Assembly: GCA_903928685.1 (NCBI GenBank) | Contig: CAIYRS010000021.1 | Coordinates: 43,648-107,647 of the forward strand | Direction: 5' to 3' | Length of the DNA: 64,000 bases | Source of the DNA: an uncultured Methylococcaceae bacterium | GTDB lineage: Bacteria > Pseudomonadota > Gammaproteobacteria > Methylococcales > Methylomonadaceae | Part shown: piece after piece, positions 43,145 through 54,257 of the stretch | How positions within the stretch are numbered: position 1 is the first letter of the stretch | How the letters are laid out: every line of letters starts with the position of its first letter | The notes under the pieces: generated by a model | Seen by the model: the letters and a program-made list of their open reading frames with translations, nothing else | Database searches by the model: none | Told to the model about the DNA's origin: nothing | Made by a program: the position numbers and the translations under genes

Positions 43145-44601
43145 TAGTTTGCCAAGGCATCTGCCAGTAATTGCGGCAATTCGGCAGCAATTTGCCCGAC
43201 ATTACCCGCACCTAAAGTCAAAATGACATCATCCGCTTTGACGATAGCCGCCAGCAGCTCCGGCAATTGTTCACGGTTATCGACAAACACTGGATCAATC
43301 TGCCCACGCACCCGAATGGCGCGGCTTAATGCCCGTCCATCAGCACTGGCGATAGGCGCTTCGCCTGCCGAATACACATCCATCAACACTAAAACATCGA
43401 CAGTGGACAGCACTTGCACAAAATCTTCAAACAAATCGCGGGTGCGGGTGTAACGGTGCGGCTGGAATACCACCACCGCCCGACGTGTCGGCCACGCTTG
43501 GCGTAAGGCTTCCAAGGTGGCGGCGATTTCGCGTGGGTGATGTCCGTAATCATCCACTAAAGTCAGTTTGCCGCCGTCATACGGTAATTCCGCGTTGATT
43601 TGGAAGCGTCGTCCCACGCCTTTAAATGCGCCCAAACTTTTAATAATGGCGGCATCGTCAACGTCTAATTTAGTTGCCACACTGATGACAGCCAGCGCGT
43701 TGAGCATATTGTGCCAACCGGGCATGTTTAAGGTGATAGCCAATGGCGGATAATTGCCAGGCCGCACCACGGTAAAAGAGGTGTGCATACCGTCTTGGTG
43801 GATATTGATTGCGCGGACATCGGCGTTTTCATCAACACCGTAAGTCACCACGGGTTTGGAAATGCGCGGCAGAATTTCTTTAACGCCATCATCATCCAAA
43901 CACAACACCGCCAAACCGTAAAAAGGTAGGTGATGCAAAAATTCTACAAAGGTATCTTTTAAGCGTTGGTAATTGTTTTGGTAAGTCTCCATGTGGTCTT
44001 GGTCAATATTGGTGACCACGGCAATCATGGGCTGCAAATACAAAAACGAGGCATCGCTTTCATCGGCTTCAGCAACCAAATAATGGCCTAAACCGAGCTT
44101 GGCGTTACTGCCTGCGCTGTTTAAACGACCGCCGATGACAAACGTCGGATCCAACCCACCTTCCGCTAAAACACTGGCAATCAAGCTAGTGGTGGTGGTT
44201 TTGCCATGTGTGCCAGCGACCGCGATACCAAAGCGAAAACGCATCAGTTCCGCCAACATTTCCGCACGCGGAATAACCGGAATGCGTTTTAAATACGCTT
44301 CGTCAATTTCTTCATTGCTGCGGTCAATTGCCGAAGATGACACCACCACATCAGCTTGGGTGATGTTTTCGCGTTTGTGTCCGATCGTAATGGTGACGCC
44401 CAAATCCGCCAGCCTGTCGGTGACAGCACTGGCTTTTATGTCAGAGCCTGAGACTTCATAGCCTAAATTACACATCACTTCTGCAATGCCGCACATGCCT
44501 GTGCCGCCAATGCCAACAAAATGGATGCGCTCAATATCGCCGACTACGCGTGGTGACATTAATGATTGTGCAGTCATTTGGCTGTTTGGAAAATTCATCA
44601 T
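43144..44601 (-). CDS. murC: UDP-N-acetylmuramate-L-alanine ligase
   Basis: The 485-residue Mur ligase adds L-alanine to UDP-MurNAc. An N-terminal Rossmann-like domain ([22 protein letters not shown]) is followed by the ATP site [16 protein letters not shown], the central-domain [11 protein letters not shown] and the C-terminal [15 protein letters not shown]. It overlaps murG by 4 bases and the fused murB-ddl gene by 1 base, so this part of the cluster is translated in tight coupling. Confidence 0.98.
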   Translation of the reverse strand: MMNFPNSQMTAQSLMSPRVVGDIERIHFVGIGGTGMCGIAEVMCNLGYEVSGSDIKASAVTDRLADLGVTITIGHKRENITQADVVVSSSAIDRSNEEIDEAYLKRIPVIPRAEMLAELMRFRFGIAVAGTHGKTTTTSLIASVLAEGGLDPTFVIGGRLNSAGSNAKLGLGHYLVAEADESDASFLYLQPMIAVVTNIDQDHMETYQNNYQRLKDTFVEFLHHLPFYGLAVLCLDDDGVKEILPRISKPVVTYGVDENADVRAINIHQDGMHTSFTVVRPGNYPPLAITLNMPGWHNMLNALAVISVATKLDVDDAAIIKSLGAFKGVGRRFQINAELPYDGGKLTLVDDYGHHPREIAATLEALRQAWPTRRAVVVFQPHRYTRTRDLFEDFVQVLSTVDVLVLMDVYSAGEAPIASADGRALSRAIRVRGQIDPVFVDNREQLPELLAAIVKADDVILTLGAGNVGQIAAELPQLLADALAN

Positions 44602-45650
44602 CGTGCCTCGGCTTTACAGTAATCAGCAACGACGCTAGTGGCATCCAAACGCGCGCAACTTCTAGCGGCTTGCGCCATTTGTGGCAATTGCTGGCAGGCT
44701 TGGTTAATTTTTTCCGCTAAAGTCATAGTTCCTAGTTCTTTTTGGATAAGTAACATACCCGCGCCAGCATCGACTAAAAAACGGGCATTGGCGGTTTGGT
44801 GATCGTCTATCGCGCCCGCTAACGGTACTAAAATGGCGGGTTTGCCCATCGCTGCCAATTCGCTGATAGTCATTGCGCCAGCGCGGCAAATGACTAAATC
44901 TGCCCATTGGTAAGCGGCGGTCATGTCATCAATAAAAGCACTGGTTTCGGCATTAACCGCCAAGGCTTGATAGGCTTCGGTAACTTCAGCCAACATGGCA
45001 ACGCCCGTTTGATGCTTAATGGCGATATTGCTGAGTTCCGCCACTGCCGATGGCACGATTTGGTTCAAAATTTGTGCGCCTTGGCTACCGCCAACCACTA
45101 ATATTTTTATCTCATCGCCAATTGCGGGTGCAGCGGCTGTGGTCGCGGTCAAAAATGCTTTGCGTAATGGGTTGCCCGTGCATTCGGCGTTAACTTTAGC
45201 GGCAAAGCTGTTTGGGAAGGCTTCTAAAACTTGGTTGGCGACTTTTGCCAGCAAGCGGTTAGTGGTGCCAGGAATGCGGTTTTGCTCATGGATAACCAAA
45301 GGGATGCCCAACACTTTCGCCATAAAACCACCCGGCGCAGCGGCAAATCCACCCATGCCCAAAACCACATTGGGTTTGCGGCGTTTTAATATCCACAGCG
45401 CTTGCCAACAGGCTTTCATTAATTTGAAAACGGCGGTGATTTTGGCAAACAAACCTTTACCGCGAACACCTGCGACACTCAACCAATCAATGGCGATATT
45501 ATTGGCAGGAACGACTTTGCTTTCTAAGCCTGTTTGCGTGCCTAGCCAACTGACTTCCCAGCCTTGTTCGGCAAGTTCTTGGGCGACTGCCAGTGCGGGA
45601 AAAACATGCCCGCCAGTACCGCCTGCCATTATGACGATGCGCTTAGACAT
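44598..45650 (-). CDS. murG: Lipid II synthase MurG
   Basis: The 350-residue GT-B glycosyltransferase adds GlcNAc to lipid I on the cytoplasmic face. Landmarks are [46 protein letters not shown] and [12 protein letters not shown], then the C-terminal donor site [23 protein letters not shown]. It overlaps ftsW by 8 bases and murC by 4. Order and length are typical. Confidence 0.98.
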   Translation of the reverse strand: MSKRIVIMAGGTGGHVFPALAVAQELAEQGWEVSWLGTQTGLESKVVPANNIAIDWLSVAGVRGKGLFAKITAVFKLMKACWQALWILKRRKPNVVLGMGGFAAAPGGFMAKVLGIPLVIHEQNRIPGTTNRLLAKVANQVLEAFPNSFAAKVNAECTGNPLRKAFLTATTAAAPAIGDEIKILVVGGSQGAQILNQIVPSAVAELSNIAIKHQTGVAMLAEVTEAYQALAVNAETSAFIDDMTAAYQWADLVICRAGAMTISELAAMGKPAILVPLAGAIDDHQTANARFLVDAGAGMLLIQKELGTMTLAEKINQACQQLPQMAQAARSCARLDATSVVADYCKAEAR

Positions 45651-46827
45651 TTTTCGCCCTCGCGGCTTTTACTCGTGGTTCAGGAATACTGCTGGCGTTC
45701 AATTCGGTAATTTCACTGTGTACGCGGAACATTAAGCCGACCGCGCAGCACATAATAATCATACTGCCGCCGCCGTAGCTCATTAACGGTAAGGTCAAAC
45801 CTTTGGTGGGTAAAATACCCATGTTTACACCCATATTCACAAAAGCTTGGAAGCCAAACCAAATCCCTAGGCCATAAGCGGTATAAGCGGCGAAAGGTTC
45901 ATCGGCTTGCTCGGCAACTTGGGCGATGGCAAAAACCCGCCACACCAAAATGGCAAATAAGGCAATGGTGAGCACCACGCCTGCTAAGCCCAATTCTTCG
46001 GCAATCACCGAAAACAAGAAATCGGTATGCGCTTCTGGCAAATACGAAAGTTTTTGGATGCCATTGCCTAAGCCGACACCTAAAACTTCACCGCGACCAA
46101 AAGAAATCAGCGCATTGACTAACTGGAAGCCTGTATTTAACGGGTCTGCCCAAGGATCCATAAAGCTACTCACCCGTTTTAAACGGTATGGCGCGTAAAT
46201 CACTAATACCGTCGCTAGTGACGACACCAAACTTAATAGCAAGATAAATTGCGACAGTTTTGCGCCTGCCAAAAACATCATCCCCATGGCGATCACCAAG
46301 ATAACCACGGTGGAGCCAAAATCCGGTTCCATCAATAACAACAAGCCCGCCACGGAAAACAACACCAGTGGCTTGTACAAACTCAGCGCAGTTTCGCGGA
46401 TGGCTTTTTGGTGACGGTTGATATAACCCGCCATGTACAAAACCGCTGCAAATTTAACCGCTTCGGAGACTTGGATACGGATAACGCCCAAATCAATCCA
46501 GCGGATACTGCCGTTAACTTCTGTACCAATGCCAGGAATCAACACCAAAACCAACATCAGCAAACCAACAATAAACAGCCAGGGCCCCATTTTTTCCCAA
46601 TAACGTAGCGGGATGTCGGCAACAAATTTCGCCAACACCAAGCCCAAAATAATATGCACCATTTGTTTGATGGGCAGGTTTAGCAGGTTGCCGAACTTGT
46701 CTTTTAAATGCCATGAAGACGATGCCACCATGATAAAACCGAGCACTAATAAGCCGATGCAACTGCCCACTAAGGCATTGTCATAATGGAATTGACCGAC
46801 TTTTGATGGCTTGGCGCGTTTTTTCAT
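45643..46827 (-). CDS. ftsW: Peptidoglycan glycosyltransferase FtsW
   Basis: The 394-residue SEDS-family protein has about ten membrane helices and family motifs such as PLRYWEKMGPWLF, the catalytic-region LLLMEPDFGSTVVI, GRGEVLGVGLGNGIQKLSYLPEAHTDFLFSVIAEELG and the C-terminal LPTKGLTLPLMSYGGGSMI. It polymerises lipid II at the division site with FtsI. The start overlaps the end of murD by 4 bases. Confidence 0.97.
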   Translation of the reverse strand: MKKRAKPSKVGQFHYDNALVGSCIGLLVLGFIMVASSSWHLKDKFGNLLNLPIKQMVHIILGLVLAKFVADIPLRYWEKMGPWLFIVGLLMLVLVLIPGIGTEVNGSIRWIDLGVIRIQVSEAVKFAAVLYMAGYINRHQKAIRETALSLYKPLVLFSVAGLLLLMEPDFGSTVVILVIAMGMMFLAGAKLSQFILLLSLVSSLATVLVIYAPYRLKRVSSFMDPWADPLNTGFQLVNALISFGRGEVLGVGLGNGIQKLSYLPEAHTDFLFSVIAEELGLAGVVLTIALFAILVWRVFAIAQVAEQADEPFAAYTAYGLGIWFGFQAFVNMGVNMGILPTKGLTLPLMSYGGGSMIIMCCAVGLMFRVHSEITELNASSIPEPRVKAARAKNV

Positions 46828-48197
46828 GATGCTAACGCCAACACGGCTTTGGTAAATTTATTGCCTCTATCCTGATAGTTTTTAAACTGATCGGTACTGG
46901 CGCAAGCGGGTGACAGCAATACGCTATCGCCAGATACGGCAAGGCGGGCGGCAATTTGTACGGCTTCGTTAATATTGCTGGCTAAATATAAAGGTACATT
47001 GCAATTTTCTAAAGCTTGCATAATTAATGCGCCATCTTTACCCATCAACACCACGCTTTTGGCTTTTTCTATAATGGTTGGCGCTAATTCGTTCATGTCC
47101 GCGCCTTTCGCATCGCCGCCCGCAATTAAGATGACTTTGCGTTCATAGCCATCCAACGCCGCTACGCAAGCGCCGATATTGGTGGCTTTGGAATCATTAA
47201 TCCAATTGACACCACGGATTTCGGCAACCCGCTGCATCCGGTGTTCTAGGCCTTTAAATTTTTTCAACGCACGGCACATGCTGTCGTCATCCAAACCAAT
47301 CGCCGTGCCTAAAGCTAAAGCTGCCAAAGCGTTGGCGGCGTTGTGGCGGCCTTCAAGTGGCAGTGCTTGTAACGGCATCAGCGCCAGGTCATCGCGCATC
47401 AAATACTCGTTACCATCGATGCTTTTTAAATGGTAATCAGCAGCGGTTTTGATAGAGAACGTTAGAGTTTCCCGGTCGCTTTCTTTCATGGCGACCACGG
47501 TTGGGTCATCCAGATTAATGACCATAACGCCATTGCCACGGAAAACCTGCTGTTTTTCTCTGGCGTATTGCGCCATGTCGGCATGTCTGTCCAAGTGGTC
47601 GGCAGTCACATTCAGTACGGTGGCAGCGGCGGCATTGAGCATGGATGTCCGCTCCAATTGGAAGCTGGATAATTCCAAAACATATAAATCGGCTTTTTGG
47701 TCGAGCAAATCCAGCGCAGGAACGCCCAAATTACCGCCGACGGAAACCCGTCTGCCTGCCACTTTAGCCATATCGCCGACCATAGTGGTTACGGTGCTTT
47801 TACCATTGGAGCCAGTGATGGCAACAATTGGTTCGGTCACTGAGCAGGCGAACAGATCAATGTCGCTGACGATTTTTGAGCCATTAGCAACGGCTTTGAT
47901 GATGACTTTTTCGTGCAAAGACAACCCAGGGCTGACCACCAAATGGGTTGCTACTTTAAAAGCATGATCATCAAAGCCGCCGGTAAAAATGGGCGTATCC
48001 GGCATTTGCTCCATAAATTCATCCATCAATGGCGGCTTGGCGCGGCTATCGATAATGGCGAATTTAAAATCCAACTGAAGTAAGTATTGGGCGACCGACA
48101 TGCCAGTGCTGCCCAAGCCCACCACCAATATTTTTGATGACGCAGGGTCGAGTCCGAAATGCTTGTTAAGATTGGCAATAATGTTTTGTTTTTCCAT
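46824..48197 (-). CDS. murD: UDP-N-acetylmuramoyl-L-alanine-D-glutamate ligase
   Basis: The 457-residue Mur ligase adds D-glutamate. ILVVGLGSTGMSVAQYL is the N-terminal UDP-binding domain, ITGSNGKSTVTTMVGDM the ATP P-loop and NVTADHLDRHADM the central motif; NWINDSKATNIGACVAAL and LLSPACASTDQFKNYQDRG lie in the last domain. It overlaps ftsW by 4 bases and follows mraY by 3 bases. Confidence 0.98.
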   Translation of the reverse strand: MEKQNIIANLNKHFGLDPASSKILVVGLGSTGMSVAQYLLQLDFKFAIIDSRAKPPLMDEFMEQMPDTPIFTGGFDDHAFKVATHLVVSPGLSLHEKVIIKAVANGSKIVSDIDLFACSVTEPIVAITGSNGKSTVTTMVGDMAKVAGRRVSVGGNLGVPALDLLDQKADLYVLELSSFQLERTSMLNAAAATVLNVTADHLDRHADMAQYAREKQQVFRGNGVMVINLDDPTVVAMKESDRETLTFSIKTAADYHLKSIDGNEYLMRDDLALMPLQALPLEGRHNAANALAALALGTAIGLDDDSMCRALKKFKGLEHRMQRVAEIRGVNWINDSKATNIGACVAALDGYERKVILIAGGDAKGADMNELAPTIIEKAKSVVLMGKDGALIMQALENCNVPLYLASNINEAVQIAARLAVSGDSVLLSPACASTDQFKNYQDRGNKFTKAVLALAS

Positions 48198-48200
48198 GAC

Positions 48201-49283
48201 TTATCTCAATTTCAAAGTCGATAGGCCGATCAGCACCAGAATCACGGTGATAATCCAAAAACGTACAATCACGCGAGGTTCAGGCCAGCCTTTTAATTCA
48301 AAGTGATGATGGATGGGGGCCATTTTGAACACCCGTTTGCCCGTCATTTTGAACGATGCCACTTGGATGATGACCGACAAAGTTTCCATGACAAAAACCC
48401 CGCCCATAATCACTAAAACGATTTCTTGTCGAACTAAAACTGCCAATACGCCCAGTGCGCCACCGAGTGCCAGTGCGCCAACATCACCCATAAACACCAT
48501 CGCAGGGTAGGTGTTGAACCATAAAAAACCTAAGCCTGCACCGACTAAGGCGGCGCAGAAGACAATCAATTCACCCGTATTTGGCAAAAATGGAATGGCT
48601 AAGTAGCTGGCGAATGCCGAGTGGCCTGACAGATAGGCAAACACGCCCAAACCGGAGGCGACCATAACGGTTGGCATAATAGCCAAGCCATCTAAGCCGT
48701 CGGTAAGGTTGACGGCATTGCTAGTGCCGACGATGACGAAATAGCTCAAGATGATGTACATCCAGCCCAAATCGAACATGAAATCTTTGAAAAAAGGCAG
48801 GAATAGCTGGGTTTCTGCTGGCAATGCTGCGGTTTTGTACAAGAAAATCGCGGCAGCAAAACCAATCACCGATTGGCTTAAGTATTTGGCTTTTGCAGAC
48901 AGGCCATCACTATTACGTTTGACCACTTTGCGGTAATCATCAATGAAGCCGATGATGCCGTAGCCTAGGGTGACCAGTAAAATCACCCAAATATAGCGGT
49001 TGCTTAAATCAGCCCACAACAAAGTGCTGATGGTGACGGCGACTAAAATGAGCGCGCCGCCCATGGTGGGTGTGCCCGCTTTTTCGTAATGGGATTGTGG
49101 TCCCAATTCGCGGATGCTTTGGCCGATTTTGTTGCCGCGTAATTTTCTGATCATAGCGGGCCCGACGATGAAGGAAATCATCAACGAAGTCAGCACACCT
49201 AAGATGGCGCGGAAAGTCAGGTAATGAAATACCCGAAAGCCACCATCGAAAGTCATTAAATAATCAGCCAGATAAAGTAACAT
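48201..49283 (-). CDS. mraY: Phospho-MurNAc-pentapeptide translocase
   Basis: The 360-residue protein with ten membrane helices transfers phospho-MurNAc-pentapeptide to undecaprenyl phosphate, making lipid I. Motifs include [30 protein letters not shown] (catalytic Asp pair), [35 protein letters not shown] and [20 protein letters not shown]. It lies between murF (3 bases) and murD (3 bases). Confidence 0.98.
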   Translation of the reverse strand: MLLYLADYLMTFDGGFRVFHYLTFRAILGVLTSLMISFIVGPAMIRKLRGNKIGQSIRELGPQSHYEKAGTPTMGGALILVAVTISTLLWADLSNRYIWVILLVTLGYGIIGFIDDYRKVVKRNSDGLSAKAKYLSQSVIGFAAAIFLYKTAALPAETQLFLPFFKDFMFDLGWMYIILSYFVIVGTSNAVNLTDGLDGLAIMPTVMVASGLGVFAYLSGHSAFASYLAIPFLPNTGELIVFCAALVGAGLGFLWFNTYPAMVFMGDVGALALGGALGVLAVLVRQEIVLVIMGGVFVMETLSVIIQVASFKMTGKRVFKMAPIHHHFELKGWPEPRVIVRFWIITVILVLIGLSTLKLR

Positions 49284-49286
49284 GAT

Positions 49287-50648
49287 TTATTTCCTGAAAT
49301 TGTCCACCAAGGCCGCAACAACGTTTTCCATTCGTCTCGCCCTGGAACCTTTTACTAAAATTGTTTCTTGGCCTGTTAAAGCATTGCTTAATGCTTCGAT
49401 TAGCGCGGATTGTTCGCTGTAAAAACTCGCGCCTTCGCCAAATGCGGCAACGGTATGGCGGCAATCTTCGCCTGTTGCCAATAAGCGTTGGATGCCACGG
49501 GCTTTTAATTCTGTGCCGATCTCGGTGTGCAGTTTGGGGCTTTCTGGGCCAAGTTCGCCAAATGCGCCTAAAGCTAGCCAAGGCGTGCCGGGTAGTTCGG
49601 TCAGGACATCAATGCCGACCATTAACGAAGCGGCATTGCCGTTGTACGTGTCATCAATAATCAGATTGCCTTGGCGACCGACTAGCGGCTGTAAGCGTCC
49701 GGTAACGGGTTTGACTAATGCCAATCCGGCGATAACTTGTGCTAATTCCAAGCCTAACGCCAGTGCAGCGGCAGCTGCGGCAAGGGCATTTAAAACATTA
49801 TGTTTACCTGCCAATTGCAGTTGGCAAGCGGCGCTGGCGGTTTTGGTCACCAAGTTAAAGGTGGTGGCAAAACGGTTATCCGTTAAGCTGGTGCTGATGT
49901 CTGTGGCGCTGACATCGGCATCCGTCGCCAAGCCAAATGATAGCGTTCGCCGATCACCCGCCACTTGCTGCCAATAACTGAAATATTTGTCGTCGCGGTT
50001 GATGATGGCAACGCCGTCCGCTTTTAAGGTTTCGATAATTTCGCCTTTGGCTTTGGCAACGCCATCAATGCTGCCGAAACCTTCAATATGTGCAGGGCCG
50101 GCATTGTTCAGCACCACCACATCGGCGGCAGCATACCTGCTGGTGTAAGCGATTTCTTCGGCATGGTTTGCACCCATTTCTATGACTGCATAAGCTTGTT
50201 GCCCATTTAGCCGCAATAGCGTTAATGGCACGCCAATGTCGTTATTCAAGTTGCCTTGGGTGTACAGCACGTTGCCGTCAACTGACAAAATCGCCGCCAG
50301 CATTTCTTTAACGGTGGTTTTGCCGTTGCTGCCCGTTACCCCAGCGACTTTAGGCGCACAACGTTGCCGCCACGCGCCTGCCAATTCCGCCAATGCCAAG
50401 CGGCTATCGGCTACAACTATATAAGGTATGTTGGCGGTGATGCCTTCGTGGACAATGGCAGCCGCAGCGCCTGCTTGTTCGGCAAGTGCCACAAATTCGT
50501 TGCCATCAAAATTGTCTCCTTTGATTGCTACATACAATTGCCCAGCTTGGAGCGTGCGGGTATCAATGCTGACAGCACTAATGTCGGCATCGTCGCCGAC
50601 CAATTTGCCTTGTACCACTTGGGCAATATCACTAAGCCGCATGTGCAT
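49287..50648 (-). CDS. murF: UDP-MurNAc-tripeptide D-Ala-D-Ala ligase
   Basis: The 453-residue Mur ligase adds the D-Ala-D-Ala dipeptide made by the Ddl half of the fusion. It shows GVTGSNGKTTVKEMLAAIL (P-loop), IEMGANHAEEIAYTSRYA and DDTYNGNAASLMVGIDVL. The start overlaps the end of murE by 17 bases. The first codons give MHMRLSDIAQVVQGKLVG; a start two codons later (MRLSDIA) is equally possible. Confidence 0.97.
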   Translation of the reverse strand: MHMRLSDIAQVVQGKLVGDDADISAVSIDTRTLQAGQLYVAIKGDNFDGNEFVALAEQAGAAAAIVHEGITANIPYIVVADSRLALAELAGAWRQRCAPKVAGVTGSNGKTTVKEMLAAILSVDGNVLYTQGNLNNDIGVPLTLLRLNGQQAYAVIEMGANHAEEIAYTSRYAAADVVVLNNAGPAHIEGFGSIDGVAKAKGEIIETLKADGVAIINRDDKYFSYWQQVAGDRRTLSFGLATDADVSATDISTSLTDNRFATTFNLVTKTASAACQLQLAGKHNVLNALAAAAAALALGLELAQVIAGLALVKPVTGRLQPLVGRQGNLIIDDTYNGNAASLMVGIDVLTELPGTPWLALGAFGELGPESPKLHTEIGTELKARGIQRLLATGEDCRHTVAAFGEGASFYSEQSALIEALSNALTGQETILVKGSRARRMENVVAALVDNFRK

Positions 50649-52128
50649 GCTGGGTGCGCCTCTTCGCTAATGCTTGCTGTACTACTTGTTGGTCACTGAA
50701 TGGCGTTTTGATGCCATTAATTTCTTGGTAATCTTCATGGCCTTTGCCCGCGATAACCAGGCAATCGAATTCGGCGGCTTGCGCGATGGCGGTTTCTATG
50801 GCGGTTTTGCGGTTTGGGATGATGTCGATAGCTTTATTACTGCTGCCAGACAAAATATCGCTGATGATGGCTTCGCTAGTTTCAAAACGTGGGTTGTCGT
50901 CAGTGATGATAATGCGGTCTGCCCAGCGTTCTGCGGCTTGGCGCATTAATGGGCGTTTGCCGTTGTCGCGGTTGCCACCGCAACCGAACACCACCGCTAA
51001 TTGCCCTTGGCAATGTTGGCGGCTGCTGGACAAAACTTTATCCAGTGCGTCTGGGGTATGGGCGTAATCGACGAACACTAAAGGTAAGCCGTTGCCGCCA
51101 AAACATTCCATGCGTCCAGATACCGGTTTTAATTTGGCTAATTTAGCGACACACGCAGAAAATTCCCCGCCCAGTGCCAATAAAACTGTTAACACGGCGG
51201 CAACATTTTCGGTATTGAAGTCGCCATAAAGCGGAACGGTGACGGTTTGTTGTTGGCCTTGCCAGCTAAATTCAAGATGGCTGCCGTCGGTTTGGTAACC
51301 CAGATTTTTTGCGGATAAGGTTTCGCCATTAGCAAGCGTATTGCCGCTACGGCTAAAGCCGTAAACGCGGACATCACTGGGGATGGCTGCGAGTATTTGC
51401 GGGCAATAAGCGTCGTCTAAATTAATGGCGGCAAATGCCAATCCTGGGGCTTGTAATAATTGCAGTTTGGCTTGCAGATAGGCTGCCATGCTGCCGTGGT
51501 AATCGAGATGGTCGCGGCTGATATTGGTAAATACCGCGCCAGTAAATTGGATGCCGTTAACTCGGCCTTGCGCTAAACCGTGTGAGGATACTTCCATGGC
51601 AACAGCGGTTTTGCCTTGGCTTTGCAGTGTCGCCAGCATGGCTTGTAACGATACCGCATCTGGTGTGGTGTTGAGGGTGGTTTGCAGATTGCCGAAATCG
51701 CCCCAGCCTAAGGTGCCGATAATGCCGCAATCGTCTAATAATTGGCTTAAAAACTGACTACAGGAAGTTTTGCCGTTAGTGCCAGTAATGCCGATGACGG
51801 TCATGGCTGACGAAGGCTTGCCATAAAAATCCGCAGCGATAGTGCCGAGTTTGTTGGCTAAGCGATCAATAGCTAATAACGGCAAGGATGGCGCTGTTGG
51901 TAAGGCGCGGTCTAATTCCGTTGGATCATACAAAACCGCTGCTGCGCCATTGCTAATGGCTTGGGGTAAATGCGCCAAGCCATGTTGTTGGCTGCCTGCA
52001 AGGGCGATGAACAAACTGCCTGGGGTGACTTTTCGGCTATCTAAAGCCAAGCCGCTGACGGTTATGCCTGCAACTTGTGCGGCATCTTCCGAGTTTAGCC
52101 AGTCCCCTAAAAGCGTTGTCAGTTTCAT
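50632..52128 (-). CDS. murE: UDP-MurNAc-L-Ala-D-Glu meso-diaminopimelate ligase
   Basis: The 498-residue Mur ligase adds the third amino acid. GITGTNGKTSCSQFLSQLL is the P-loop. The C-terminal ITDDNPRFETSEAI has the DNPR motif that selects meso-diaminopimelate, so the peptidoglycan is the Gram-negative type; GKGHEDYQEINGIKTPFSD follows. It overlaps ftsI by 1 base and murF by 17 bases. Confidence 0.97.
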   Translation of the reverse strand: MKLTTLLGDWLNSEDAAQVAGITVSGLALDSRKVTPGSLFIALAGSQQHGLAHLPQAISNGAAAVLYDPTELDRALPTAPSLPLLAIDRLANKLGTIAADFYGKPSSAMTVIGITGTNGKTSCSQFLSQLLDDCGIIGTLGWGDFGNLQTTLNTTPDAVSLQAMLATLQSQGKTAVAMEVSSHGLAQGRVNGIQFTGAVFTNISRDHLDYHGSMAAYLQAKLQLLQAPGLAFAAINLDDAYCPQILAAIPSDVRVYGFSRSGNTLANGETLSAKNLGYQTDGSHLEFSWQGQQQTVTVPLYGDFNTENVAAVLTVLLALGGEFSACVAKLAKLKPVSGRMECFGGNGLPLVFVDYAHTPDALDKVLSSSRQHCQGQLAVVFGCGGNRDNGKRPLMRQAAERWADRIIITDDNPRFETSEAIISDILSGSSNKAIDIIPNRKTAIETAIAQAAEFDCLVIAGKGHEDYQEINGIKTPFSDQQVVQQALAKRRTQHAHAA

Positions 52129-53984
52129 CAGTGCACTTGTTGCAACGGTGATTTTTCAGTTAATAAAATTGGCATGGTGTCTTCTTTATCTGGGGCAACT
52201 TGCAAGATCCGCAATGCGCCGGAGATAACTTTAGAAAACACGGGGGCGGATACCAAGCCGCCATAATAGTTGCCTGCTGTCGGCTCATCGATCATCACCA
52301 CCATCACCACTTTGGGATTTTTGGCGGGGGCGATACCAGCAAATACGGAGAAATATTTCTTCTCGGCATAACCGCTGCGGCCTGCGGATTTTTTTACCGT
52401 ACCGGTTTTGCCAGCGACGCTATAGCCATCCACTCTGGCTTCGTAGGCTGTGCCGTCTTTCATGATGACGGTTTCCATCATGCCGCGTACGCTTTTGGCA
52501 ACTTTTGGTGAAAACACCCGATGTGCATCCAAATCTTCATCGCGTTTTAACAAGCTGACGGAATGCAATATGCCGTCGTCCGCCAACGCGGTGTAAGCCC
52601 TTGCCAATTGCAGGGCAGAAACGTTTAAGCTGTAACCAAAGGATAAAGTGGCGCGTTCAAAATCGTGCCAACGGTGGTAATCCAGTAATCGGCCTGTGGC
52701 TTCTTGCTTAAAGCCAATATTGGCGGAAACGCCAAAACCTAAGTTGTGGTAAGTATTCCAAAAATATTGCGGCGGCATTTTTAAGGCCATTTGGCTGACG
52801 GCAATATTGCTGGATTTTTTTATCACATGGGTTAGGTCTAAAGTGCCGTAATTGTGCACGTCTTTCACCACATGGTGTCCGACCGGAAACACGCCGTGGG
52901 TGTAAAACAAATCATTCGGCCTGACATAGCCGCCTTCCAATCCAGCCGCAACCACAAAAGGTTTTACGGTTGAACCTGGCTCAAAAATTTCTGTAAAAGC
53001 ACGGTTGCGGTACATGTCTTCACGCAATTCTTTGCGGTTATTCGGGTTGAAAGTTGGCTCGTTGGCGACAGCCAAGATTTCGCCATTTTTGGCATCCAAC
53101 ATCACCAACATACCGGATTTGGCTTTGTTGAGGTCTACGGCTTGTTTCAATTCACGGTAAGCCAAGTATTGCAGGCGTTGGTCTATGCTTAGTTCCACGT
53201 TTTTACCGTTGACGGGTTCGCGGACATTAGCCATTTCAGCGATGATGTTGTCGTTACCATCGTGTACCACCTGTTTTAGGCCTTCTTTGCCTTTTAAGGT
53301 TTTCTCGTAGGCGGCTTCTAAACCTTCTTGTCCGACTTCATCCAAATTAGTGAAGCCAACGATATGCGCGGAAATTTCACTGGCTGGGTAGAAGCGTTTG
53401 TATTCCCGAATAAAATTTACGCCATTGAGTTTTAAGGCTTTTATTTCATCGGTAATGCCGGGTGCTATTTGCCTAGCAACATAGACGAAACGTTTTGGCT
53501 TATCTTCTTTAACCAAATCACTGATTTTTCCAGGTGCTAAGCCTAGTAAGGCTTCCATTTTTTCGATGCTGGCTTGCTTTTGTTGGTGATGGGTTTCTAC
53601 CAACTGGGCTTTATCTTGTTCGCTAAGCTTTTCGCCTTTGCGTGCTTTCCGCAAGGCTTTTTCCATTCGCACTAGCTGCATTTTGTCATCATCTTTCAGC
53701 AACTTGGCGTTGACGGAAATGGTGTCAACAGGCGTGCTGATTGCTAAAGGTACGCCGTTGCGGTCTTTTATCATGCCGCGATTGGCGGGCATTGCGATTT
53801 GGTCAACTTGTCGGTTATTGCCTTGTTTCTTCAAAAAATCGGTACTGAACACTTGCAGATAGATAGCGCGCCCAATCAATAACAGCATGCAGCTCATCAT
53901 AAACATCAGCAAAAAATGCCGGCGTTTTGAGAAGTCTTTGGGGGTTTCCCGTTTAGTGCTGCGTGTAGTCCGAAAATCTTGCAT
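52128..53984 (-). CDS. ftsI: Division transpeptidase FtsI (PBP3)
   Basis: The 618-residue class B penicillin-binding protein has one N-terminal membrane helix (LLMFMMSCMLLLIGRAIYL, near residues 25-43), a pedestal domain, and a transpeptidase domain with the three active-site motifs: EPGSTVKPF (SxxK), KSSNIAVS (SxN) and AGKTGTVKK (KTG). It crosslinks septal peptidoglycan with FtsW. It follows ftsL by one base and overlaps murE by one. Confidence 0.97.
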   Translation of the reverse strand: MQDFRTTRSTKRETPKDFSKRRHFLLMFMMSCMLLLIGRAIYLQVFSTDFLKKQGNNRQVDQIAMPANRGMIKDRNGVPLAISTPVDTISVNAKLLKDDDKMQLVRMEKALRKARKGEKLSEQDKAQLVETHHQQKQASIEKMEALLGLAPGKISDLVKEDKPKRFVYVARQIAPGITDEIKALKLNGVNFIREYKRFYPASEISAHIVGFTNLDEVGQEGLEAAYEKTLKGKEGLKQVVHDGNDNIIAEMANVREPVNGKNVELSIDQRLQYLAYRELKQAVDLNKAKSGMLVMLDAKNGEILAVANEPTFNPNNRKELREDMYRNRAFTEIFEPGSTVKPFVVAAGLEGGYVRPNDLFYTHGVFPVGHHVVKDVHNYGTLDLTHVIKKSSNIAVSQMALKMPPQYFWNTYHNLGFGVSANIGFKQEATGRLLDYHRWHDFERATLSFGYSLNVSALQLARAYTALADDGILHSVSLLKRDEDLDAHRVFSPKVAKSVRGMMETVIMKDGTAYEARVDGYSVAGKTGTVKKSAGRSGYAEKKYFSVFAGIAPAKNPKVVMVVMIDEPTAGNYYGGLVSAPVFSKVISGALRILQVAPDKEDTMPILLTEKSPLQQVH

Positions 53985-54257
53985 TTAAGGCTCGATATAA
54001 ATGATTCTTTCCCGTAGTGGCATGGTCAGGTTGAGTTGTTCTCGTGCCACCGCTTCTATATTGGTTTGTCTTAACAGCATGTTGAGTTCTACCTGCATTT
54101 GCCCCCATTCCACGTCATATTGGTCTAAGGCCGTTGCTTGTTTTTGCATTTCCGTAAAAATTAACCGTGAGCTATACGTGCAATAAACGATCGCCATTGC
54201 CGAGCCTATCGCTGCCAGCAGTAACAACACCATGCCTATTAATTTTAAGGTTGCCAT
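53985..54257 (-). CDS. ftsL: Cell division protein FtsL
   Basis: A 90-residue bitopic protein: a short cytoplasmic tail, one helix (LIGMVLLLLAAIGSAMAIVYC, written as about residues 5-25), and a periplasmic coiled coil (FTEMQKQATALDQYDVEWGQMQVELNMLLRQ). FtsL forms the FtsQLB complex that activates FtsWI. Sequence conservation is low in this family, so the call rests on position between rsmH and ftsI, size and topology. Confidence 0.9.
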   Translation of the reverse strand: MATLKLIGMVLLLLAAIGSAMAIVYCTYSSRLIFTEMQKQATALDQYDVEWGQMQVELNMLLRQTNIEAVAREQLNLTMPLRERIIYIEP